Source: Spirochaetaceae bacterium (GTDB taxonomy: Bacteria; Spirochaetota; Spirochaetia; Treponematales; Rectinemataceae). From it: 64,000 bases of DNA. The stretch is from the NCBI GenBank assembly GCA_025356015.1, contig JANXYO010000040.1:1-64000 (forward strand), written 5' to 3'. The stretch's first letter is position 1, and each line of letters opens with the position of its first letter. The notes beneath the pieces were generated by a model. It ran no database searches, was not told the DNA's origin, and saw nothing but the letters and a program-made list of their open reading frames with translations. A program made the position numbers and the translations under genes. Below, one piece after another: positions 36,400 to 44,564 of the stretch.

Positions 36400-36469
36400 T
36401 TCCGTGAGTGGACTTGGCCCTCCTTCGGCAGAATTCCATCCCGGCCAGGGGCGCTGGCGCTCGCCGGCA

Positions 36470-37012
36470 TCAGGCCGAATCGAAGGCGAAGTCATCAAGG
36501 GGAGTCGAGCCCTCCTTGGTGCGTTTGGCCAGCAGGGAATAGGCCGAGGCGTGGTCGTGGAGGTTGAGGATCTCCTCGGCCGTGAGCGCGCGTATGACCC
36601 TCGCGGGGCTGCCCAGGATGAGGGAGCGCGGGGGGAACTTCTTGCCCTGGGTGACGCGGGCGCCCGCGCCCACGATGCTCTCGCTCCCGATCTCGGCGCG
36701 GTCGAGGACTATGGCTCCCATCCCGATGAGGGACCAGTCGCCGATGCGCGCTCCGTGGATGATGACCCGGTGGCCAAGGGTGACCCCCTCGCCGAGGACG
36801 GTCGGGACTCCCTTGTCGACGTGGATGACCGAGCCGTCCTGGATGTTGCAGAGCCTTCCCGCGCGGATCGGTGCGACGTCGGCCCTGAGCACAGCGCCAT
36901 ACCAGACGGAAACGCCCTCGCCCAGCTCGACGTCCCCCGCGACCTCGGCGTTCCACGCGACGAAGGCCGACTCATCGATCTTGGGGCTCTTCTCCTCGAA
37001 GCTGTGAATCAT
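36470..37012 (-). CDS. Gamma-carbonic-anhydrase-like protein
   Basis: A 180-residue left-handed beta-helix protein of the YrdA/PaaY/CamH group. Hexapeptide turns run throughout (VAGDVELGEGVSVWYGAVLRADV, IRAGRLCNIQDGSVIHVD, TLGHRVIIHGARIGDWSLIGMGAI), with the three His metal ligands in HVD, GHRVIIHG. It may hydrate CO2 or act as an acyltransferase. The frame is open upstream, but ATG 37012 follows GGAGG. The preceding gene ends in a terminator, so it is a separate unit. Confidence 0.85.
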   Translation of the reverse strand: MIHSFEEKSPKIDESAFVAWNAEVAGDVELGEGVSVWYGAVLRADVAPIRAGRLCNIQDGSVIHVDKGVPTVLGEGVTLGHRVIIHGARIGDWSLIGMGAIVLDRAEIGSESIVGAGARVTQGKKFPPRSLILGSPARVIRALTAEEILNLHDHASAYSLLAKRTKEGSTPLDDFAFDSA

Positions 37013-37034
37013 GACCCTACCTCCGCTCGTGGCC

Positions 37035-37068
37035 AAACAAAAAGGGGCCGTCTCAATTAGACGGCCCC
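37035..37068 (-). terminator. Intrinsic terminator after the FMN-binding gene
   Basis: Minus strand: a 10-bp stem GGGGCCGTCT / AGACGGCCCC with a 5-base loop, followed by TTTTTGTTT. Confidence 0.85.
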
Positions 37069-37110
37069 TCCCTCGTCCGGTCAAGCACCGGACATGGAAA
37101 TCCTGTGTCT

Positions 37111-37932
37111 TTAGCGCGCGGCCTTGAGGGCCTCGACCGAGAGGACGACGGCCGTAGCGTGGATGCTGGCGCCCGAGATGGCGTCTGTGGTGCCGTCCTT
37201 CTTGAGGACTATGGTTGAGGGATCCTGGGCCTTGAGGATGGCTTCCTGGACGGCCGCGGCCTGGAGGTTCCACTCCCCCTTCTTTGCCACCTTGCCCATG
37301 CCGTAGCGCCCGGCGAGGGCCTCGACGAGCTTGGACTTCTTGGTGCTGTCCTTGTAGACGCCATTCCAGAGCACGTCGACGAGGCTGCCGTTGACGACGG
37401 TCAGGAGGACGTTGTCCTTCCAGCCCGAGGCCTTGTCGAACTCTGCCTGCTGGGCGAAGAACCAGCCGTCCTTCTTGTACATGCCCTTGGGCACGGCGGG
37501 GGAGGCGAGGGCCTTGTTGACGAGCTCGAAGAAGTTCTTCACCGTGAGGGAGGCGCCGGAGATCGCGTCGGTCTCGCCCTTGGCGTTGAACTTGCTAAAG
37601 CCGACATCCTGGGTCTTCACGAGCCAGGCCTCGACATTCGCCGCCTCCTGGTCCCACTCGAGGCCGAGCTTGGACGCCTTTTTCATGCCGTAGCCGCCGG
37701 CTGCGGCGACCGTCTTCTTGTCTGCCAGGCCGAGGTTCGATACCCCGTTCCAGACTACCTTCGTGATCTTCCCGCCAGCCACCGTCACGACGACTTCCTC
37801 TTTCCAGCCGCTCTGCGCCGAGAAGGCGTTTTCCTGCGCGAAGTAGACACCGTCCTTCGCCTTGACCTGGGCGCTGACAGTCCCCGCCAGGGCGATCGCG
37901 AGGATGATGGTAACTGCGATGAATCGCTTCAT
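37111..37932 (-). CDS. Exported protein with two FMN-binding domains
   Basis: A 273-residue protein with a signal peptide (MKRFIAVTIILAIALAGTVSA) and two tandem FMN_bind domains, about residues 25-140 and 150-270. Each ends in the flavinylation motif: TDAISGASLTVKNFFELV and TDAISGASIHATAVVL, where the Ser of SGAS would carry FMN attached by ApbE. The two halves are repeats of each other (GWKEEVVVTVAGGKITKVVWNGV; GWKDNVLLTVVNGSLVDVLWNGV), so the gene arose by duplication. It is probably an extracytoplasmic electron carrier. No apbE or redox partner gene is near. Confidence 0.87.
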   Translation of the reverse strand: MKRFIAVTIILAIALAGTVSAQVKAKDGVYFAQENAFSAQSGWKEEVVVTVAGGKITKVVWNGVSNLGLADKKTVAAAGGYGMKKASKLGLEWDQEAANVEAWLVKTQDVGFSKFNAKGETDAISGASLTVKNFFELVNKALASPAVPKGMYKKDGWFFAQQAEFDKASGWKDNVLLTVVNGSLVDVLWNGVYKDSTKKSKLVEALAGRYGMGKVAKKGEWNLQAAAVQEAILKAQDPSTIVLKKDGTTDAISGASIHATAVVLSVEALKAAR

Positions 37933-38106
37933 TTATGTCCTCCCTCAAGCCGAATGCAAATGGTTGACAATCAAAGCAGTGTATAGGCCCTGTGTCAAGG
38001 CTCGGGGGCCCCTGGAACGGCCCGCCGGCGGGCCCTGGAGGCCGGGCCAGCCTTGACAGGCCCGGCGGCAGGCGATTAGGGTGGCTCGATCAGGGGGACA
38101 GACGCA

Positions 38107-39429
38107 ATGAACGCACTCGCAGAGGAACTCAACGCCATCCTTGCCGGCAGCGCGGCCGAGCGCCTGCTTTCCGATATGGGGAAGCGGATGTACTTTCCCA
38201 AGGGCATCCTCTCCCAGGGCGCCGAGGCCGACCAGAAGGCGAAGCGCTTCAACGCGACCATCGGGATGGCCTACGACGGCGGGGCGCCGATGATCCTCGA
38301 CGCGGTCAGGGCCGCGATGCCTTCCTTGAGCCCCGCCGAGGCCGTCGCCTACGCCCCGACAGGGGGCATCGCCGACCTTCGCAAACGCTGGAGGGTCGAG
38401 CTCGACCGCAAGAACCCCTCCTTGAGGGGCAAGACCTGCTCACTTCCCGTCGTCGTCCCCGGCCTCACGGCCGCCGTGTCCTATCTCTGCGACCTCTTCC
38501 TCGATCCGGGCGACAGCGTCGTCCTGAGCGACCTGCACTGGCCCAACTACCGCCTCATCGTGGAGGAGCGCAAGACCGCATCGGGCCTGACCTTCCCGGT
38601 CTTCGCCGGCTTGGGCGCTGCCAGGGGCTACAATGTCGCCGGACTCGAGGCTGGTCTGCGGGAGGCTGCCGCGCGCCGCGTCGCCGCCGGCAAGGCCGCC
38701 AAGGCGGTCTGCGTCCTCAATTTCCCCAACAACCCCACGGGCTACTCGCCGACCCTGCCTGAGGCCGACGCGATCGTGGCGGCTCTCCTCCGCGTCGCCG
38801 AGTCGGGCACCGACCTCCTTGTGATCGCCGATGACGCCTATTTCGGCCTGGCCTACGAGAAGGGCCTCCTCGAGGAGTCCCTCTTCGCCCGCCTCGCCGA
38901 TGCCCATCCGAGGATCCTCGCTTCCAAGGCCGACGGCCCGACCAAGGAGGACTACGTCTGGGGCTTTAGGGTCGGCTTCGTCACCTTCGCTGGCAAGGGC
39001 CTCTTGGAGCCCCAGGCCGAGGCCCTCGTGAAGAAGCTCATGGGAGTCATCCGCTCCTCGGTCTCCAACTCCTCGCGGCCGGCCCAGGCGATCTTCCTCA
39101 AGGCCCTCGAGGCTCCCGGCTACGACGCCCAGAAGCTCCGTTTCCGAGGCATGCTCGAGGACCGCTACAAGCGCTCGCGGGATTTTCTCGCCTCGCACAA
39201 GCTTCCCTCCTGCCTTGTCCCCCTGCCCTTCAACTCTGGCTACTTCATGAGCTTCGAATGCTTCGGGATCTCGGCCGAGGCCCTCAGGCTCAAGCTCCTC
39301 GACGAGCGCGGGATCGGCACCATCTCGATGCAGGACCGCTACCTCCGCGTGGCCTTCTCGAGCGTCGAGGCCGCCCACATCGACGAGGTCTTCGCGGAGA
39401 TCCTCGCGGCCGCCACATCCCTGATGTGA
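38107..39429 (+). CDS. Class I/II aminotransferase
   Basis: A 440-residue PLP enzyme. VAYAPTGGIADLRKRW, VVVPGLTAAVSYLCDLFLDPGDSVVLSD, the LNFPNNPTGYSPT cofactor motif, VIADDAYFGL, and GPTKEDYVWGFRVGFVTF with the likely Schiff-base Lys define the fold. The substrate amino acid is not evident; the RSSVSNSSRPAQ and C-terminal regions fit the aspartate-aminotransferase superfamily branch with long N-termini. It stands alone, with a 14-base-spaced hairpin downstream (39544-39566). Confidence 0.85.
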   Translation: MNALAEELNAILAGSAAERLLSDMGKRMYFPKGILSQGAEADQKAKRFNATIGMAYDGGAPMILDAVRAAMPSLSPAEAVAYAPTGGIADLRKRWRVELDRKNPSLRGKTCSLPVVVPGLTAAVSYLCDLFLDPGDSVVLSDLHWPNYRLIVEERKTASGLTFPVFAGLGAARGYNVAGLEAGLREAAARRVAAGKAAKAVCVLNFPNNPTGYSPTLPEADAIVAALLRVAESGTDLLVIADDAYFGLAYEKGLLEESLFARLADAHPRILASKADGPTKEDYVWGFRVGFVTFAGKGLLEPQAEALVKKLMGVIRSSVSNSSRPAQAIFLKALEAPGYDAQKLRFRGMLEDRYKRSRDFLASHKLPSCLVPLPFNSGYFMSFECFGISAEALRLKLLDERGIGTISMQDRYLRVAFSSVEAAHIDEVFAEILAAATSLM

Positions 39430-39543
39430 AGGGACAGTCGAGGAGGGGCGACCAGGCGAGGAAGCGCTGACCAGGCGGAAGCCACAGGACAGCCTTCCGA
39501 AGTTCGGCCTCCGGAGCGGAATGGCGGAAGCCGATATTGAAGG

Positions 39544-39566
39544 GGCGGGGTCGCCCTGGCCCCGCC
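39544..39566 (+). terminator. Possible terminator after the aminotransferase
   Basis: GGCGGGG / CCCCGCC 7-bp stem with a 9-base loop, followed by TTAG. No clear T run, so it may be a pause site or part of the RlpA leader. The 150 bases before rlpA hold no other obvious feature except a GGGACAGTC copy at 39431. Confidence 0.35.
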
Positions 39567-39579
39567 TTAGCGAGCGAAC

Positions 39580-40266
39580 ATGACACTGCGCGGACTTCTT
39601 CTGATCCTGTCCCTCGTCCTCTGTCTCCCTGCCGCCATCGCGGCCGAGGAGGGGATAGCCAGCTGGTATGGTCCCAACTTCCACGGAAAGAGGACGGCGA
39701 ACGGCGAGATCTATGATCAGGAGAAGCTCACCGCCGCCCACAGGACCCTGCCCTTCAACACCTACCTCCGTGTCCAGAACCTCGACAACGGCGCAAGCGT
39801 CGTGGTGCGGGTGAACGACCGGGGGCCTTTCGCGCGCAACAGGGTGATCGATGTCTCGGCCGCCGCGGCCAGGATCCTCGGCCTCATTCCCACGGGGACG
39901 GCCCGGGTGAGCTTCGAGCCCATTCCCCAGGAGGAGGCACTGGCTTGGAAAGGCGGGCCCCTGGGCGCGGCCACTGCTGGGGCCGCACCCGCCGCGACCG
40001 AGCCCTCGACTGTCCCCGCCCCGCCACTGGCCCAGCGCTTCAGGATCCAGGTCGCCTCCTACCGCGACGAGGCGAACGCCATGGCGACCATCGAGAGGCT
40101 GAGGATGTCAGGACTCTCGGCCAGCCTTGAGCGTTCCTCGGCCTACCTGCGGGTGGTCTTCCCCGACCTGGGGCCCGACGAGGCCCGCTCGGTCTCGGCG
40201 AGGCTCACGGCCCTCGGCTACCGCGGCATCGTGGTGACCGGACGCTCCCTGTCCCCCCGGCCCTGA
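39580..40266 (+). CDS. rlpA: RlpA-family septal-ring lytic transglycosylase-like protein
   Basis: A 228-residue exported protein. A signal peptide spans residues 1-22. The double-psi beta-barrel follows (GIASWYGPNFHGKRTANGEIYD, LTAAHRTLPFNTYLRV, VVVRVNDRGPFARNRVIDVS), carrying the conserved His and Asp residues of the family. After an Ala/Pro-rich linker, a SPOR domain (FRIQVASYRDEANAMATIERL) starts near residue 150 and would target denuded glycan at the division site. The linker contains the dispersed 10-mer as STVPAPP (40008). Confidence 0.9.
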   Translation: MTLRGLLLILSLVLCLPAAIAAEEGIASWYGPNFHGKRTANGEIYDQEKLTAAHRTLPFNTYLRVQNLDNGASVVVRVNDRGPFARNRVIDVSAAAARILGLIPTGTARVSFEPIPQEEALAWKGGPLGAATAGAAPAATEPSTVPAPPLAQRFRIQVASYRDEANAMATIERLRMSGLSASLERSSAYLRVVFPDLGPDEARSVSARLTALGYRGIVVTGRSLSPRP

Positions 40267-40280
40267 GGAGGGAAAATCAA

Positions 40281-40318
40281 GGCGCCCGCGCCCCCTTTCA
40301 AGGAGGAACGCGGGCGCC
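40281..40318. terminator. Hairpin between convergent rlpA and decarboxylase genes
   Basis: A 10-bp stem GGCGCCCGCG / CGCGGGCGCC lies between two convergent stops. It has no T run, but its location fits a bidirectional terminator. Confidence 0.5.
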
Positions 40319-40328
40319 CCGACTAGCC

Positions 40329-41531
40329 CTATTTGATTATGTATGCGTCAAGCGGCGGGAAGCCGTTGAAATAGATGGAAGAATAGCTCTGGGTATAGGC
40401 GCCTGTTGTCAGGATGTAGACGCGGTCGCCGATCTTGGCGCCCTGGGGGCCGGAGGGCATGTTGTAGGTCCACTTCTCGTAGAGGATATCCATCGAGTCG
40501 CAGGTGGGACCCGCGATGATGATCTCCTGGGGCTTGCCCGAGCCCGGGAAATAGATCGGGTACTTTATGGCCTCGTCCAGGGTCTCGATGAGCCCGCCGA
40601 ACTTGCCGATGTCGAGGAAGACCCAGGGGTAGCGGTCGTGCATCGATTTCTTCGCGATGTTGACGATCTCGGAGACGATGATCCCCGAGTCGCCGGTCAT
40701 TGATCGGCCGGGCTCGATGATGATCTCCTCGGGCATGCCGATCCCGCGGAAGCTCGTCTCGAGGAAGCGGTTTATGTCGTCGGCGTACTGGGCGATCGAG
40801 TCGGTGGGCTCGAGGTAGTTCGCGGGGAAGCCACCGCCCATGTTGATCATCTTAAGCTCGACGTGGGCTTCTTCCTTGGCCCAGCGGAAGAGCTGGCTCA
40901 CGCTGGTGAGGGCCGAGGACCAGGAACCGACGTCGCGCTGCTGGGAGCCGGGATGGAAGGAGATGCCGTAGGGCACCACGCCGAGGCGCACCGACATCTT
41001 GATGAGCTGGCGGGCGAGGTCGGGATGGGAGCCGAACTTTTTTGACAGGGGCCAGTCGGCGCCGAGGCCCTCGGTCAGGAGGCGGAAGAAGACCCTGGAG
41101 CCGGGGGCAGCGCGGGCGATCTTGTCCAGGTCGCTCGGGGAGTCTGTGACGAAGAGCCTGACCCCCTTCTCGAAGAAGTAGGCGATGTCCTTCTCTTTCT
41201 TGATCGTGTTGCCGAAGCTCATCCTGTCGGGGGCAACGCCGAGGCGGAGGAGCTGGTCGAGCTCGAAGCGTGTCGCCACGTCGAAGTTCGAGCCGAGATC
41301 ACGGAGGAGGGCGACTACCTCGTCGTTGGGGTTCGCCTTGACCGCGTAGAAGATCTTCGCGAAGGGAAGGTGGGTCCTGAGTTCCTCGTATTTTGCCTTG
41401 ATGACGTTGAGGTCGATGACGAGACAGGGCGTCTCCTTTCCCTCGGCGAATTTCTTCATCCGTTCGAACCTCTCGCTGGTCATGTAGGTTTCGAGCGGAA
41501 AACGGTACTGATCGTCCACGTAGTACCTCAT
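40329..41531 (-). CDS. Fold-III PLP decarboxylase (ornithine/lysine/diaminopimelate type)
   Basis: A 400-residue PLP enzyme with an alanine-racemase-like barrel. PCLVIDLNVIKAKYEEL, KIFYAVKANPNDEVVALL with the PLP Lys, SNFDVATRFELDQLLRLG, GISFHPGSQQRD, INMGGGFPANY, IEPGRSMTGDSG, and GPTCDSMD with the catalytic Cys define the family. It likely decarboxylates ornithine or lysine to polyamine precursors. The ATG at 41531 gives the usual MRYYV-type N-terminus; a further ATG at 41600 exists, and neither has a strong ribosome site. Confidence 0.88.
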   Translation of the reverse strand: MRYYVDDQYRFPLETYMTSERFERMKKFAEGKETPCLVIDLNVIKAKYEELRTHLPFAKIFYAVKANPNDEVVALLRDLGSNFDVATRFELDQLLRLGVAPDRMSFGNTIKKEKDIAYFFEKGVRLFVTDSPSDLDKIARAAPGSRVFFRLLTEGLGADWPLSKKFGSHPDLARQLIKMSVRLGVVPYGISFHPGSQQRDVGSWSSALTSVSQLFRWAKEEAHVELKMINMGGGFPANYLEPTDSIAQYADDINRFLETSFRGIGMPEEIIIEPGRSMTGDSGIIVSEIVNIAKKSMHDRYPWVFLDIGKFGGLIETLDEAIKYPIYFPGSGKPQEIIIAGPTCDSMDILYEKWTYNMPSGPQGAKIGDRVYILTTGAYTQSYSSIYFNGFPPLDAYIIK

Positions 41532-41610
41532 AGGCGGGTGAAGGATAGTCGCCGGCGCCCCGCGCCTCTTTCTTGTGGTCTGCGACTCCGCGCAAAACAT
41601 AGTTAGTCAC

Positions 41611-41639
41611 TTGCCTTCTTGTCAAGGATGCGATATACC
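41611..41639 (+). promoter_or_regulatory. Promoter for the membrane protein, leaderless type
   Basis: TTGCCT, 17-base spacer, TATACC. The -10 box ends 7 bases before the ATG at 41647. Confidence 0.5.
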
Positions 41640-41646
41640 GCAACGT

Positions 41647-42420
41647 ATGATAGGCTTTTTTCTCAAAAAGGCATTCTTTGACGGCTGGGACAATCTTTTT
41701 TCGCTTGTATTCCTGAATATTGCATCGATCGCCATCATTGGCCTTGGAATAGTCCTGCCTGCGGCCCTCGGAGCCCCTGCCTGGCTCGACCTCGTTGCCC
41801 TGGTGCTGGCCCTCTTTGCCCTGGGAGTATGGTTCTCCACCTCGGTCTATGCCATGGTCCCGGTGTCCGATTTTGGGTCATTCCGCGCCCGCGAGACCCC
41901 GGAGGCGCTCCGGGCCGGATTACTGCCCGGCCTCCAGATGGGGGCGGTGGCTGCAGCCTCCTGGCTCCTGCTGTCCATCGGTCTGCCCTTCTACCTGTCG
42001 AGGGGCGGCATAGCGAGCGCCCTGGCGGCGGGGATCCTGTTCTGGTGCGGCCTTGTCCTGGCCCTAGCCCTCCAGTACTACCTGCCCATGCGTGCCCGGC
42101 TCGGCGGAGGCTTCCGCAAGAACCTCCGCAAGAGCTTCATCATGTTCTTCGACAACCCCCTCTTCTCGATCTTCCTGTTCCTGTATTCGGCGGGGACGGT
42201 CGTGGTCTCGGTCTTCCTGGCCTTCCTCATGCCGGGTATCGCCGGAATCGCCCTGGGCCAGGATGTCGCGGTCAAGCTCAGGCTCTACAAGTACGACTGG
42301 CTGGAGGCCACGCCAGGGGCGAACCGCCGCTCGCCCCCGTGGCAGGAGCTCCTCGCCGAGGACCGCGAGCTGGTGGGCAAGCGCAGCTTGAGGGGCCTGA
42401 TCTTTCCCTGGAAGGAGTGA
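41647..42420 (+). CDS. Polytopic membrane protein, unknown function
   Basis: A 257-residue protein with about five hydrophobic segments (residues 18-42, 47-70, 95-115, 120-140 and 170-195) and a polar C-terminal tail. I do not recognise a named family. The N-terminus MIGFFLKKAFFDGWDNLFSLV and the RKNLRKSFIMFFDNPLFSIFL stretch are reminiscent of DUF-type four-helix proteins near lipid or cell-wall genes. The frame starts at the ATG behind a promoter, without a ribosome site. The next gene has its own promoter. Confidence 0.7.
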   Translation: MIGFFLKKAFFDGWDNLFSLVFLNIASIAIIGLGIVLPAALGAPAWLDLVALVLALFALGVWFSTSVYAMVPVSDFGSFRARETPEALRAGLLPGLQMGAVAAASWLLLSIGLPFYLSRGGIASALAAGILFWCGLVLALALQYYLPMRARLGGGFRKNLRKSFIMFFDNPLFSIFLFLYSAGTVVVSVFLAFLMPGIAGIALGQDVAVKLRLYKYDWLEATPGANRRSPPWQELLAEDRELVGKRSLRGLIFPWKE

Positions 42421-42468
42421 GGCGCTGGCCTGTCTCTGTAGTGGGAAACCTCGGGACAGCCAATATTG

Positions 42469-42497
42469 TTGACCAAGGCGCGCACATGCCCTATGAT
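42469..42497 (+). promoter_or_regulatory. Promoter for the PilZ gene, leaderless type
   Basis: TTGACC, 17-base spacer, TATGAT. The -10 box ends 11 bases before the ATG at 42509, and CAACCAAGCCT between them has no ribosome site. Confidence 0.65.
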
Positions 42498-42508
42498 CAA
42501 CCAAGCCT

Positions 42509-43384
42509 ATGTCAATCACAACCAGCCAGCAGATATCAAAATGGTATGATCTCTACAAGACCATCGACATTACATTCACCAAGGAAATAATCAAGACGAC
42601 GGGTCTCGACGTCCGTGGCGTCTTCCTCAAGTGCCTCGGCGAGCAATGGCCCTGCGTCCTCTACACGAGCTCCTTCTCGGGCGCCAAGGTCGTCGCGAGC
42701 TCGAAGGTGAGCCTGATGGACCGCATCAAGAAGGCCAACAACATGGTCTCGCTCCGCTTCAGCTTCAAGCTGGCGGACAAGACCGACCCTTTGAGTTTCT
42801 TCATCGCGGCCAAGGCCTCGGGCTTCGCGCCCTACACGGCCGGAGGCTCTGACCTGCAGTTCGCCAACCTCGTCTACACCCAGCAGCCGCCCGACGATTT
42901 CATAGAGATCATGGGACGCCTCCTCGACGCGAACGTCAACTCGGCGCGGCGCAGGGCAGAGCGCATCAACCTGAATCCCGACTCGATGCGCAAGATCGGA
43001 CTCGTCTCAAAGGATTCCCTGATCTTCGTGCAGGGCGTCCCCCGCAAGTGCATCCTGCGCGACCTCTCCTTCAGTGGGGCCAAGGCGATCATCCTCGGCC
43101 TGGCGAAGTTCCTCGTGGACAAGGAATGCACTCTCAGGATAGAGATGGATGAGCCGACCGAGACGGTCGAGCTCAAGGGAAGGATCGTCCGTTTCGAGAA
43201 CGTGGAGGGACGCAAGGACCTGACCGCGGTGGCCATCGAGTTCGACGAGGCCCAGATCTCCATGAGCTACAAGCTGCATATCAACGCCTTCCTGAGCCAG
43301 ATCCGGCAGAACAGGGGCGAGATCGACGCCTTGCCGGAGCATGCCGGGAATTCCTCCGACAAACGAGGCCCCGGCGGGGCCTAG
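42509..43384 (+). CDS. PilZ-domain protein with an N-terminal extra domain
   Basis: A 291-residue soluble protein. The C-terminal PilZ domain (about residues 165-275) has PRKCILRDLSFSGAKAIIL, with basic residues before the D-x-S-x-x-G motif used to bind c-di-GMP, and ends in LHINAFLSQIR. The N-terminal 150 residues form a separate domain (ISKWYDLYKTIDITFTKEI, CVLYTSSFSGAKVV) that I cannot name but that resembles spirochaete PilZ-linked domains. It probably couples c-di-GMP to motility; the GGDEF-EAL protein at 53-56 kb may supply or remove the signal. Confidence 0.78.
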   Translation: MSITTSQQISKWYDLYKTIDITFTKEIIKTTGLDVRGVFLKCLGEQWPCVLYTSSFSGAKVVASSKVSLMDRIKKANNMVSLRFSFKLADKTDPLSFFIAAKASGFAPYTAGGSDLQFANLVYTQQPPDDFIEIMGRLLDANVNSARRRAERINLNPDSMRKIGLVSKDSLIFVQGVPRKCILRDLSFSGAKAIILGLAKFLVDKECTLRIEMDEPTETVELKGRIVRFENVEGRKDLTAVAIEFDEAQISMSYKLHINAFLSQIRQNRGEIDALPEHAGNSSDKRGPGGA

Positions 43385-43400
43385 ACCAAGGAGACCGCCT

Positions 43401-44561
43401 TTGGAATCCCGCGACCCTGAAGAAGTCGGAGCGACAGCGCTCCGGCGTCTGGTGTTCATCGAGCTGCCCCCTGCCCTCGCCCGCGAGATAGGATCCTTCA
43501 AGCCCGACCCCTCAATCCCCTTGCCGGTCGAGACCGCAGGCCCCGCCTCGGACGAAGAGGGGACAGTCAGCAGATTCGATCCCCGAACCCTCACGGCAGA
43601 GGCCCTCGTCGCCGGCATGCTCAGGCTCCTCGCCTGGCGACCGCGGCACGAGCATGCGGACTACTACCGTTCCTTCATCCTCGCTGTGAAGCCCGACATC
43701 CTGGCAGAGCTCTCCCAGGCGGGAATAGCCAAGGCCCGCAATCGGGACTGGGAAATCGCGGAGGAGATCTTCAGGGCCCTCGCCGGCCTCTTCCCGGTGG
43801 CCCCCGAGCCCCTCCTCGACCTGGCCATCCTCTCGGAGGACAGGGCCGAGGCCTATGCCGAGTCGGGCCGGGAGGCCCTTGCCGACGAGATGGGCGAGCG
43901 GGCATTCGATGCCTACAAGCGCCTGCTTGCCCTCGAGCCTCCTTTCACGCCTGCGTTTTTCAATGCCGGTTTTTTCTTCCTGCGCAGGCGCAATTTCGAG
44001 CGCGCCTCCTCCCTCTTCGGCACCTACGCCGAGATCGGCGACGACGAGGAGAAGAAGGCCCGGGCCAGGGAAATCCGCGACCGCCTCGGCCAGCAGGGCT
44101 ACCTCGACAACCTCTTCAAGGAAGCCTACGACTTTATCCGCCTCGGCGAGGAGGAGAAGGGCCTCGAGAAGGCGAAGGAGTTCATTGCCCGCCATCCCGA
44201 GGTCTGGAACGGCTGGTTCCTGGTCGGCTGGGCCTGCAGGAGGCTCTCTCGCTGGGAAGAGGGCCGTGTCGCCTTCGAGAAGGCCGTCTCCCTGGGCGCA
44301 GAGGGGGTCGATTCACTCAACGAGCTCTCGATATGCCTCCTCGAGCTAGGCAAGGTGATCGAGGCCAGGCGGGCTCTCGAGAAGGCCCTCAGGGCCGAGC
44401 CCGAGAACGTGAAGGTCATCACCAACCTGGGGACAGTCGCGCTCCGCCAGGGACGCCGGACCGAGGCCGCGGGCTTCTTCCGCTCCGCCCTTGCGATCGA
44501 ACCCGAGGATCCCCTGGCGAAGGGCTGGCTTGATCGGCTCGAATCGGAGAGCCAGGCCTAG
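43401..44561 (+). CDS. Tetratricopeptide-repeat protein
   Basis: A 386-residue soluble protein with TPR-like helical repeats from about residue 115 to the end (AKARNRDWEIAEEIFRALAGLFP, GWFLVGWACRRLSRWEEGRVAFEKAVSLG, NLGTVALRQGRRTEAAGFFRSALAIEP). I chose the TTG at 43401 because AAGGAG lies 7 bases before it; the in-frame ATG at 43341 overlaps the PilZ gene and lacks a ribosome site. Partner proteins are unknown. It follows the PilZ gene and precedes the phosphoesterase by 3 bases. The 9-mer occurs at 43559 and 44429, encoding EGTVS and LGTVA. Confidence 0.83.
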   Translation: MESRDPEEVGATALRRLVFIELPPALAREIGSFKPDPSIPLPVETAGPASDEEGTVSRFDPRTLTAEALVAGMLRLLAWRPRHEHADYYRSFILAVKPDILAELSQAGIAKARNRDWEIAEEIFRALAGLFPVAPEPLLDLAILSEDRAEAYAESGREALADEMGERAFDAYKRLLALEPPFTPAFFNAGFFFLRRRNFERASSLFGTYAEIGDDEEKKARAREIRDRLGQQGYLDNLFKEAYDFIRLGEEEKGLEKAKEFIARHPEVWNGWFLVGWACRRLSRWEEGRVAFEKAVSLGAEGVDSLNELSICLLELGKVIEARRALEKALRAEPENVKVITNLGTVALRQGRRTEAAGFFRSALAIEPEDPLAKGWLDRLESESQA

Positions 44562-44564
44562 GCG

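Noticed and set aside
37861-37885. Further copy of the dispersed word (GACAGTCCCC)
   Set aside because: It is GGGGACTGTC on the other strand, a different word, so it was not counted.
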